Source: Thermothielavioides terrestris NRRL 8126 (lineage: Eukaryota; Ascomycota; Sordariomycetes; Sordariales; Chaetomiaceae). Taken from it: a stretch of DNA of 64,000 bases. The notes below the pieces were generated by a model. It searched no databases, was not told where the DNA came from, and saw only the letters and a program-made list of their open reading frames with translations. The stretch spans positions 5,394,001 to 5,458,000 of the forward strand of contig NC_016457.1 of NCBI RefSeq assembly GCF_000226115.1, given 5' to 3'. The position numbers and the translations under genes are program-made. Positions 10,259-20,649 of this stretch are shown here, one piece after another; positions within the stretch are counted from its first letter, which is position 1; every line of letters starts with the position of its first letter.

Positions 10259-11806
10259 CGACTGGCCATGTTTCCTGTCTTTCATGCTTGGCTGGAGCTT
10301 TGCGAAAAAAATTCACTGCTGTGGGATATACCGCGTGGGGCATGGAATTGGAGTTCGGAAGGCGTTGCAGGGTGGACATGGCGTTGACGAGGAGAAAGCC
10401 GGCTGTAATATGTTCATGATATCCTGGTTGGCACAATACAATCGTCAGGAATTGCATGTGATGCTCACATGGCGGATATTGCTTGCTTCCCAAACGCAGC
10501 ATCTTGAGACTAGGCCAAGGGCTGGGATATGAAGCCCAATCTTCCACAGCATTGCTGCTGCTAGAAAAGGGGTGTGGTCATCGGCAGACCATCGACATGC
10601 GGATTATCACACAAGCATTGCGGCTATGAAGAGAACAACGGTATGGTGTTGTCTTCCTTTTCCAAGCATAGACATTGTCAACGGTATGTAGTGAGTTGGG
10701 AAGTCTCCTCACGGTAGATCCCCTGCTTCGGCCGGATTTCACTTCCCTCTCCTCCTGACAGCGGACAGAGAAGGAAGGGGTTCGCCCCTTCTCCTACAGG
10801 AGGAGAGTGGAAGTGTTGAAAATCCCCTTCAAGAGTAACAGAGTAAAGCCCAACACGCCACAAACGGAACTTCAAGTCAGTTAGGCAGATACTACAATCT
10901 CAGATTCAAATAAGTGCCTCAAGGATTCAGCAAGATATCAGAAGACCTCGAGGGCTGTGGCCAAATCACCCAGAGCACGCAATTGAGGAACAAAGAACTG
11001 CCCTTTTCACTATGACAGAATCGATGGCCCATAGATCCCGCAGTCCCAAGCACGTTTAGAGCGCCCCTGTCACGCCTGTGCGCCGTCTCTCCAGTCAAGC
11101 ACAGAAACCAGAGTTCCCAGCGGAGGACCGAACGTAGAAGAACCTAGACACAGGGTCCAAACTCCGGACAATGCAACGATGGATAACACGCAAGTCAACC
11201 TGTCCATCTAAGGGAGTTAGAGCAAACGAAAGTGCACTTGAGTGATGTATTCACCTCCCACGACGCTCAACCCGCGCTCAAGGGCTTTTCCTCTTGTCTT
11301 GCCGCCATGAAACTTCACCTTCTCGCGCCTGGTTCAAACTTGTTGAAAAGCAACGACCTCTGATGGGGCCTGGAAGACAAACGCTATCCCCTATCCCCTA
11401 TCCTCGGCACGGCCAACTCCCCTACCCTCCCACCTCCACCAAGCCACAAGATCCCTTAGTCTCGGTCTGAACGCCCCATTGCTCAGCAAAGTAGATAAGC
11501 AGAGACTCGATCCACCGGCGGGTTGAGGTGCTGGGCGCTGCTTTCTTTGCCTTCCCACAACCCCGCCCTCCTCAAACTTGAGCAAAAACCTCAAATGCGG
11601 CCGCTAACTCTCAAGCAAGAAAAATCATCCACCTCATACCAGTGCAACCAGGTGTTTATGAACCTAGATACCTACGGTATCAGCGCCCCTGGTTAGCTTC
11701 CTTATGCACCACAGCCGCCTCCCCCCCTCCTCCCCCAACAAATACCCGCAGTCCTCATCCCCACCGCGGCCATGGCCAACCCTCCCGCAGCCGGCGTCCC
11801 CATCAT
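10259..11806. other. Convergent 3' region between the coiled-coil gene and the LRR gene
   Basis: Both neighbours end here, so the 1.5 kb mainly holds 3' UTRs. I see no credible gene. A small imperfect tract of CTATCCC repeats lies near 11384-11400 and a C-rich run near 11720-11740. Confidence 0.5.
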
Positions 11807-14800
11807 TCAAACTAACCTAACATTCGCATTCGCCCTAGCCATCTCCTGGCTCTCGACAAAGCGCGCCCAATGCACGGGATCGGCGGCGCGCAGGCGCTCG
11901 CGGATCTCGTCCTTGCGCGCCTCAAACACGGCGACGACGCCGCGCTCGCGCGCCTCGCGCTTGAGCTCCTCGTCGGCGACCTCCTCGAACAGCTCGTGCA
12001 GCAGGCGCGCGTGCGCGGGGTCGGCGCCGACCATGGCGACGCCCGACGGGCCGGGGTCGCCTGCGTCAGCGTCGTCCTCGTTGTCGTTGTCGTCACCATC
12101 ATGTTGGTGGTGGCGGCGACCCGGGCTGGTGGGCGAGCCGGGGGCGGCGATGTCGCCGGCGCGGAACTTGTGGCCGGCGCGGAGGACGCGGGCCTCCTCG
12201 TGGGCGAGCGCCTTGGAGTTGAGGGAGAGGAGCGAGTTGGAGCGCGAGAGGGAGGGCGATTTGATGGCTGTTTCGTCGTCGCGGATGTGCGACAAGTCGT
12301 CTTCGTTGTCCTCCGAGAGGGAGTCGCGCCCGGCGGCGGCAGCGGCGGTGCGGTGGGTGGGGTCTGTATCGGGGGAGGTGGAAGAGGTCGGGCCCTCCTC
12401 GCCTGGGGGAAGGGCAATGCCGCTGTCGACCGAGACGCGCGTGTCGGGGAACTCGTCCTCAAAGCGCTTGATGATGCCGGCGAGGGTATTGTCGAGGAAC
12501 ATGAGGCGGTCTGTGAACGTAAGGGTTAGTAAGCTGCTCAGGAGAAGAGGACCGGGCGGGGAAAGCAGAACATACGGTACGTCGGTGAATCTTTGCCGGC
12601 AGCCCTGGCTTTGTCGATCGCCGGCTGCAGCCGCAGCCTGATCTTCCGGGCGCTCAGCAGCAGGTGCTTGGAGGTTTCCTTGGCCTTGCCTCCGCTCGGC
12701 ACGGCGCGCGGCGGCCGAGACACGCCGTTCTCGACGTCGCGGATGAACTCGCCCGACTGCCGCCTTGACTCGTCGCCGCGGTTTTTGAGGCAGCACGTCA
12801 GCGCCCTGACGACGCCGGTGCCGCCGATCACGTAGTCCTCATCCGGCGCGGCGTCAACGTCGGCATCCATATCCGAGGACACCATGATATCGCGCCCGAC
12901 CAGACGCTGCAGCACGTGCGGGTAGGCCAGATCAGGCTTGGCGAGCACCTCGGCCTGGCCCTCGGCTGCAGTGACGGCCGCCAGCTCCATGTTGCGCAGG
13001 CAGTAGGCGACGACCTGCTTCGCCATGGCCTTGACCAGGTCGCTCGACTGCTCGCTGGGCACCTCGATGTCGACGCAGACCAGGCTGTCCGACACCCTCG
13101 CGGCGGCCAGCAGCGACGCAAACAGTGCGCAGGCCTCCTCCTGCGCCTCCTCTGTTTTGGCGTTGGTGGCTAGCTCCACGAGCCGCGGGTTCTCCAGGAA
13201 GCTGATGTGGGCAAGGCCGGTGATCTCGGGCAGGATCTCGGCAAGGGCGATGGCCTGCTCCGGACTCAGAGCGCAGTCGGCCAGGTGGATGCGCTTCAGG
13301 CATGCCATCTTGGGGAGGTATCTACAAGACAGGATCAGCAGGGCACATAGAAAGCCAGCAGCAAGCGCACGGTAAAGACTCACCTTCTCAGCACGGATAC
13401 CGCACTGGGATTCGTGCTGAACAGCTCGTGATTATGCGACAGATCGAGGAACCTGAACTCCTTCATCTTCGCCAGCGTCGGCAGCAGCTTGCAAAGCGAC
13501 GACGGCGTAAGGTTGCAGTCGGCCAGACTGAGCGCCCACAGCGGGCAGCGCTCCGCCGAAAGGGCCTCAGCCAGCGTAGCCAACCCGTCCCGCAGGTCGT
13601 TGCCGCCCAGATCGAGCCCCTCGCAGAAGTCGGTCTTGAGAAACCGCGCAACGTGGGCGAGACCCTCAGAGTCGATATGGTTGTTGGCGAGGTTCAGTCG
13701 CTTGACGCCGCACCGGATCACGCCGTCGATGACGGACCCCAACTGTTCGGTGTTGAGGCCCGTCTGGCCCAGCCCCAGCAGGCTGAGCGTAGAACCGCCG
13801 AGTCTTTCCCCAAGCGACTTGGATAGCAACTGGCACAGACCCTGCGGCTGGCGCTCCGCCGGAGTCGGGCTGCCGTTCACAGGGCCGGCCGGGTCGGCTT
13901 GTCGAGGGAACTGGATCCCTGACAAGTCCAGGCTCTTCAGCGTCCGGCAGAGGTAGATGAACAGACAGAGGTGCTTCCACCCCTCCGGGCCGATCTTGTT
14001 GTTCTTCAGAACCAGCCGCTCGACCACGCCGCCCTGGTCGGTCAGGCCGTCCGGCCCATTGAGCGGGTGCTTACGTCGCCTGCCCTTGGGCTTCTTGGCC
14101 GCGAGCAGCCCCGCGAGGATCACGCGGAGACCCTCGTCCGTTAAGCCGCAGCTCTCCAGGATGACTTCCCTGACGGGCACGACGGCCAAGTAGTCGCCGA
14201 GCGTGACGAGGTCCGTCAGCTGCATCCAGTAGCCGCTCAAATCGAGCTTCTCCACCACGCCGACCTCGGTCGAGCAATTGGCCGGGTCCATCAGCTGCTC
14301 CGTAATCTTCCGAAGAATCGGTGTTTCCCTGAGCTGGCAGCACCGGCGGTATATCCTGACCGGGTTGGTGGTCGGCACCGTCTGCGTTTTCGGCGTACCC
14401 GGGCGCGGGACCGAGCCGCTGGAGGACGAGTCGCTGTCGTAGTGTAGCTCCATGGGTATGGTGCCGTTGGCCTCGGCCTGTTTCCGCCTCTTTTCTTTCC
14501 TGGCTTTCCTTTCTTCCTCGCTCTTCTTCTTCTTCTCCCTCTTCTTGTCAGCCGCCGCGATCTTCTCGGACGTGCTGTCTACGCTCGCCCTTGGCTCGCT
14601 GCTGGTCTCGACGCCCTCCTTTGGCGGCTCCTTGGGGACCTCCTCGCCGGTAGCCCTGGTCTCACCACCCACCTCCTTTTGTCTCTCCGCCGTCCTGGGG
14701 TGCTTCAGAGCCTCGCCCTCGCCCCTCTCCTTGATCTTCTTCTTTTGGTCTTTGATCGCCCGAACATCCCTCCGGTCTTTCTCGTCGACCTCATCCGCGT

Positions 14801-15600
14801 ACTTCGGCATGGGTGCAATCTCCACGTCGACGCAGAAGGCCACGCGCCGGAGCTTGGCCTGGTTCAGCCCATTGATGGCGCAGCGCTCCCGGTGGCGATC
14901 GACATTCAGCACGCGCCGTTCCACCAGCCCGTGGTTGTGCGATTTCATGTTGGGGCTGAGCGTGCCGCTGGAGGACGAGAGCCGACGGAAGACTTGGAAC
15001 AGGCCCGTCTGCGATGAGCGCGGCGGAGCCGGGGTGTAGGGGCCCTCGCCTTCGTGTTTCGACGCATGTTGGAGGACGGCGTTCTTAGCCGGGGTGACCT
15101 TGGGCACGGAGAACTCGGCAAGCTTCGGCGAGGCGGTGCTCGCCTGCGGTGGGCTTTGGGAGACGGCGCCGCCCCCAGACGAGAACTTGGACGAGATGTT
15201 GGAGAACCAAGAATTGCGCCGTTGCGGGGTGGGCGATAAGGACGCTGGTCTTTTCTCGTCGGAGCTTGTCCTTACGAGATTCTGTCGGGTGGGCGTGGTT
15301 TGCTGTTTCGCCTGTTCCGTCGACCTGCCATTCACAACCGCTGGCGACGGGGGATGATTGGGGGCCGCGTCCGGAGGGGGGTCCGGAGGGGGTTCCGGAG
15401 GGGAATTGGACGACGATCTTGGCCGTGTTGTCGCATTTCTCGCAACCCTGTCTGGGAAGTTTGATATCTGCATTAGCCGCATTTTCTTTTCGATGCAGAA
15501 TTTCCAGGACAATGTCACGGGTGGTGGGCTGCAAACCTTTGGGATTCCCGTGCGTCATCCAGCTGACATCCAGACCGTGGACGGTCTCCATCTTGCTCAT
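11807..15600 (-). CDS. Large leucine-rich-repeat protein (RNI-like; Mhp1-type fungal protein, tentative)
   Basis: Four-exon model: 15600-15537, 15451-13384, 13321-12576, 12510-11807; introns of 85, 62 and 65 bp; 1193 residues. It starts MSKMETVHGLDVSWMTHGNP. Exon 1 and exon 2 lie in different frames; an intron with donor GTTTGC and acceptor CTTCCCAG (CTAAT branch point) restores frame, and a 67-bp alternative with donor GTGACA is also possible. The first ~400 residues are disordered, with RRNSWFSNISSKFSS and a highly charged KKREKKKKSEEERK tract. The middle carries ribonuclease-inhibitor-like LRRs: VVEKLDLSGYWMQL, VREVILESCGLTDEG, VERLVLKNNKIGPEG, TLKSLDLSGIQF, VKRLNLANNHIDSEG, CEGLDLGGNDLRDG, FRFLDLSHNHEL, LKRIHLADCALS. 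The C-terminal part is acidic with a helical end (LLHELFEEVADEELKREARE). LRR arrays bind proteins; the resemblance to fungal 'cell wall biogenesis protein Mhp1' is from memory and unverified. Confidence 0.75.
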
Positions 15601-17756
15601 GTCGGCTGCACCACCACAGCTACACCACACCTACCCCGCGAACGTTGATGATTCGGCAAAAAGGACGCCACGAACCAGGCTGCCTCAATTGGCTGACCTA
15701 GAGCGTTAAGCCCAAAAACCCTCCGCAAAATGGCCGGCAGAGACGCAGGAAATCGAACGATGCAAGGGCGCCCCTCGAGAGAGTCAGGAAAGGGAGAGTC
15801 GAAGCGTCGAAATGTATTGATCCAACCGTCGCGGCTCAAGCGCTCGGCGTCGGATAGCGGGCTCTTTGTCGGCGGCAGGCCGTCACTGATGCCACTGAAT
15901 GGAATTGAGGGAAGCCATCGTCTCGGTTAAGCTGAGTGAGCTTAATCAAAACATTTGTCGGGTGCGGTGCAGAGTTGGAAAGCAGCAGTGGGGTCGCGTG
16001 CCTCTCGATTAGTCCCCGAAGTAACAGTCTAACAGACGGTGGCGCGACTCGCTCTCTGCGACGACGAGGATGCGTGACGGGACGGGACGAGATTAATTCT
16101 CTGCCCCCTTTGCTTTTTGTTGATGAGGCGTGGCTGAGCCGAGAGGCTTGTTTTGCGCACTCAGCTTCGGTAAACTGAGGTGAGCTAAGACAAGCGCAAC
16201 ACAGTAGCTTGCTTGCTGCGTGGGTGCGGAAGTCGAGGCCAGTCGGTGGCGAAAGGAACCCGGACGACAGACACCAGGAACCCTAGGCTGCTTAGGCTGA
16301 CCGCAGCAGACCGGATGGGACAGGGTGCTCGCTAGGGACGACCCAGGTTCGCAAGTCAACTGCAGAAATGCGATGCAGCGCGTGTGTGCTGCGAGAAGAA
16401 CTAGTGGAAAATTGCCTTCTGGTGGAACGGGCCTACCCGGAAGCTCGCTACTCGGAAAACAATATCTCGCGGCTTCGCGGCCTGCAGATCGGGGTCCGGA
16501 AATTGAAGGTCTCAACGAGTGCTCGGCGGCGGCGGCGAACGGAGAGTGGCCGCCAGGGCGGGTGACCCCGGATCTCCTTCGGTTTGGGCCCAAAACCAGT
16601 TAGTAACACCAAAACTTAGCTGGAGTTACACGCTTCGACGTTGATGGCCTCCCTCCGAGAGCTCCAAGCATGCAAACCTGGTTTACACCCATTTTGGGAA
16701 CTGCTGCACCGTCAAACCTGGAAGTACCTAAGGTAGGGAGGACTTGGAGGTTGTTGCTTCCTTACACCCGAAGATACAGAACCCACAGTATTCCGTACAT
16801 ACGGCGATCAGCAACGGCCCGTTCCAAGTACGCTACACTGTTGTGGTGTAGTGTAAAATAGACGCGGGGTGTTCTGCCCTGCCAGCCCTGCAGATGTCTT
16901 ACTGTGTAAGTAGGTAGGTAGTCTTGCGGATATGCGTTCACGTTAGCACTCCCCGAGGGCTGAAGGATTAGTCTGCCTAGCCTTCCGTCAAGCCGGACCT
17001 TCCCGAGGCGCCGCTTAACGTTAACCACAGCTAGGGACTCCGTCACAACCTGCCCCGTTGCCAGTATAGCAGTGAAACGTAAGGCACCTTCACTATCACA
17101 GTGCCTACCTTGGCGAGCTTACCATTCAGTATCACCTACAACTAGATACACCTTTCCTGGACTTCCACAGACCGAGCCATGAACTCGCCACCGATGTCTG
17201 GGAATCCCCCACACAGACCAGTGCAGTCACATGCGCATGCACTCATCCTAATCCGGCAATGACCTCCTCGGCCGCCGTGTGGGCAAGTGTCCGCATGGCC
17301 TCATGGACAGTACCGCTAACAATCTGGAGCTGTGTGATACATACACTACGCTTCATGGACCGGCAAAGATCGAGGCACCGCCCTGGGTCGATCAACCGTG
17401 CGATTGCAAAGCTCTACTTGTTACCTTGAGCATTACTGGTGTACTTGTGGTGTGGGAGATCCCACAAGCGGCTGCCGTGCCCCGCGACGACCTCCAAACG
17501 AAACGCCAAATTGCCGGTTTGAACCGGCTCTTGCGTCACAGCCATGCCAAGAGGTCTGGACCACTACGTCGCCTGCACAAAGCAAACCCGGAAGGTGATT
17601 GGCATTGTTTTTGGTGAACCCTGGTCATTTACCCCATGTGCCCCATGTGCCCCACGCCCGACGTGGTGTTGCTGCACGAGAAAACTCCTAAAGAACAAGC
17701 AGTCATGATAACGAGCCCAAGACGATGCGACCAGTCCCTCGCAAAACAAAGCCAAT
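15601..17756. other. Intergenic region between the LRR gene and rpl5
   Basis: No convincing gene in about 2.2 kb. The left part is the promoter side of the LRR gene; the right part is the 3' side of rpl5. Visible: a tandem CCCCATGTG repeat at about 17635-17650 (two copies and a partial third). A minus-strand open frame at 16093-16593 has no recognisable features. Confidence 0.5.
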
Positions 17757-18863
17757 TTACTCCTCCCGGAGCTCGGCAATCCGAGCCTGCACGCGCTGCC
17801 GGCGCTCCTCGCGGGTGAGCTTGCTCTTCTTGTACTTGAGCGACTCCTGCTTCCACTCCTCCTTGCTCTTCTTGGGCGCGTCGCTCTCGTACTTCTTGAA
17901 CGGGTCCTCGCGGATGGCCTTGTGGGCCTCGGCGTAGAGCTCCTCGAGCGAGTCCGCCTCGACGCCGTCCTCGATGTACTTGACGAACTGGCTCTTGTAC
18001 CGCTCCTCGTCGTCGTCGGCGAGCGTCTCCATGTACTCAGCCACGTGGCCGCCGAAGATGTACTTCTTCAGGACCTCGGCGTCGAGCTCCTCGGTCTCGA
18101 TGTCGTAGCCGGGGAAGCGGTTCTCCGAGTGGGGGACCAGGATGCCGCCGTCCGAGGCACCCTTCATGACGCCGAAGACGCGGGCGCCGGTCGAGGTGCG
18201 CGAGAGACCGACATCGAGGAAGGCCTTGAAGGGGCGGCGCTCGCCATCGTCGGTCTCGGCAGCCTCGGTGAGCTTGTACTCTCCATCCGGCTCCTCGACG
18301 CCAACGAAATCCTCGTCGAGGCCGAGCTTCTTGAGGACGCGGCGGGCGAGGAGCAGGCCGGTGGCGTAGGCAGCGGCCCAGTTGGTCAGGCCGTGCTGGA
18401 TGCCGTAGGCGCGAAGCTCGTGCGAGTAGGCGGAGGCGAAGATCTTGTCGCCGTTGATCTCCGAGGTCACGATCTGGGTGATGATGTCGCGGTTGGTGAA
18501 GCGCACGACCAGGCGGTACTTGGGCGCATTGTACTTGTTCTTGGCCTGGGTGATCAGGCGCTTGCGGGCATAGTAGTCAGTCTTGCCCTGTCTCCTGCGC
18601 TTGAACTTGGTCTGGAAGCGGCTGCACAAGGTCAGCACCAGTCTGTCTTTCTCACTTCTCACTCAGTCGACATTCTGGGTCGGGTCTGCTCACCTGTAGT
18701 ACGCGCTGTTCTTGACCAGCTTGTGGAAGGCCTGAAAGTCGCGATCCCCGAGTCAGCAATTTGCGCTTCAGAATCTTCTTCCCCCCGTCCGAAGCATCTT
18801 GCATTGACTCTCAACATCTATCCGGCAGTGCCGCATTGGCGACGTCGCGTGTCAACTCACCAT
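17757..18863 (-). CDS. RPL5: 60S ribosomal protein L5 (uL18)
   Basis: Three exons: 18863-18861 (the ATG alone), 18731-18694 (38 bp) and 18621-17757; introns of 129 and 72 bp; 301 residues, the usual fungal length. The joined start is [22 protein letters not shown] in two exons, followed by [22 protein letters not shown], the highly conserved N-terminal region that contacts 5S rRNA. The C-terminal half has the expected GALDVGL-like segment ([20 protein letters not shown]) and a Lys/Arg-rich helical tail ending [13 protein letters not shown]5 carries 5S rRNA into the large subunit central protuberance in a complex with L11. An intron directly after the start codon is common in fungal ribosomal protein genes. 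The gene is divergent from the HAD hydrolase, 403 bp away. Confidence 0.97.
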
Positions 18864-19266
18864 TTTGACTGCTTGTCGGTGGGCGGTGCGTACTCGACAG
18901 GTCGGCTCACGGGTTGCAGAATCGAAGGAGCGAAATTCGCGGGACGTGCATTTTCGTGCGCCCAAATTTCACCCCACAGCCCTAACATGGATTGGGGTGG
19001 GGGACGAAGGCGGTGAGAGCGAGCAGGGTTGGGGACGCCAAAATTGCTTACATAATAACGCTAACTAGCGGATAACTATTGGAACCAGCCAAGTGGATCC
19101 CAATGCCGAGCCGAGGTTCAGAGCCTCGCTGGCCGGGCTCCGTTCGAGCCCCGGGCCGGGCGTCCCAATCGCGGCTCGGCCCAGGGACGGAGAGCGGGCG
19201 TCTCTTATACAACCATGGTTTGGCTGCCACCATCGTACTGCAGCTGCGCAGGTCTTCCGCGATAAC

Positions 19267-20325
19267 ATGTTCGCCGAAGAATTTCCTGTTGAAGTCATCT
19301 TGGAAGCAATCGACACCATGCCACCAACGCTGTCGCCGTCGCCGTCGCCGTCCCCCCCGGTCAAGCGACCCAAGGTCATACTCTTCGACATTGGCGGCGT
19401 CCTAGTATGCAATTCTAGCATGTGTTCTCCATACCACATTCACCAGAGCTAACTCGCCTCCGAGACCGCCTCCCCCTTCCAAGCCATCCTCGACTACGAG
19501 CTCCGCCACGGCATCCCTACGGGCTGGATCAACTACTCCATCTCGCGGAGCGCACCCTCGGGGTTCTGGCAGCGTCTCGAGACCGGCAGCATCCCCCTGG
19601 ACGAGGCCTTCTTCGCGGGCTTCAACCGCGACCTGCACGACCCGGCCCGCTGGAAGGCCTTCTACCTGGCCCATCAGCAGCAACAACAGCAGCAGCAGGC
19701 GCAGACCAGCAGTCCGCCGACCTCCGGCCCGCCACTCCCCGCACCAGAACCCACGCAGATCCCGCCCATGCCCCAGATCGACGGCAAGTATCTCTTCCAC
19801 GCCATGATGTCCGCCGCGCGCGTGCCCGACCCGTGGATGTACCCGGCGGCGCGGGCGGTGCGCGCGAGCGGGCAGTACCTGGTGGCGGGGCTGAGCAACA
19901 CGGTGAAATTCCCGGCCGGCCACGACGGCGACCGCGCGCAGATCCCCCCCTTCCTAACGGGCCTCTTCGACGTGCTGGTGTCGTCGGCACACGAGGGCCT
20001 GCGCAAGCCGGACCCGCGGATCTACCGGCTGGCGCTGGAGCGGGTGGACAAGTTCGCGCGGGCGCACGCGGGGTCGGCGCGGGGTCGGGCGCTGGGGTGG
20101 GCGGACGGCGTGGCGGCCAGGGATGTCGTCTTCCTGGACGACATCGGGGAGAACCTGCGGGCGGCGCGGGCGGCCGGGTTTCGCACCATCAAGGTGCCCC
20201 TCGGGCGGGCCTACGAGGCGGTGGAGGAGCTGGAGAGGGTGACTGGGTTGGCGCTGGCGGGTGACCATCCCAAGATTCCCGTTAAGCCGGACTTGGCGGG
20301 CGGTGCTGGTAAGGCAAAGATTTGA
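19267..20325 (+). CDS. HAD-superfamily hydrolase, soluble-epoxide-hydrolase N-terminal phosphatase type
   Basis: Exons 19267-19404 and 19465-20325; 60-bp intron with donor GTATGC, branch CTAAC and a rare GAG acceptor, required because the unspliced frame hits TAA; 332 residues. A second in-frame ATG at 19318 has a better start context and would give 315 residues. HAD motifs: I, VILFDIGGVL; II, LVAGLSNTV; III, GLRKPDPRIY (catalytic Lys); IV, DVVFLDDIGENLRAA. The order and the ending VEELERVTGLAL resemble the phosphatase half of mammalian EPHX2. Motif I has Gly in place of the second Asp of DxDG, the usual general acid, so activity may be altered; related HAD proteins with DLGG/DLGN exist. A Gln run and Pro-rich insert (about residues 120-150) interrupt the cap region. 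Substrate unknown; no targeting signal obvious. Confidence 0.85.
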
Positions 20326-20649
20326 TCAAAGGTGTTGCGTCCCGGGACGGGGCTTGTCGGTAAACTTACTTGTTGTGTGAGACATCATAGCGGTAGTATA
20401 CCCCCAGAGCGATTCACTTCGAATGCCGTCTGTCACTGGCGAATAATAACTTGAAATTGGAAGAGGGTGAAATCGCAATTCACATTGTGATAGTTGCCAC
20501 TTCCCCTCATCCTATCGTCATGCCCAGCTCCTCACGGCCCACCCGCGTCGTCTTGGACAACCAACAGTCCCCATTACGCCCGTAAACAACAAACGCCTGG
20601 ACAAACCAACCGACAAAAGCAAAACAAAAAAAGACAAAAGCAGACCCAT
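20326..20649. other. Convergent 3' region between the HAD gene and mcm2
   Basis: The 324 bp lie between the two stop codons and should contain both 3' UTRs. An A-rich tract (AACAAAAAAAGACAAAAG) lies at about 20621-20640. No gene seen. Confidence 0.5.

Noticed and set aside
13380..15518. Frameshift mutation or pseudogene in the LRR gene
   Set aside because: A consensus-compatible intron at 15452-15536 restores one open frame of 1193 residues, so a break is not required.
16093..16593. 166-codon minus-strand frame upstream of the LRR gene
   Set aside because: No recognisable features and no splice-site support.
17922..19016. 364-codon plus-strand frame opposite rpl5
   Set aside because: Leu/Val/Glu/Gly-rich mirror of the L5 coding sequence, crossing its introns.
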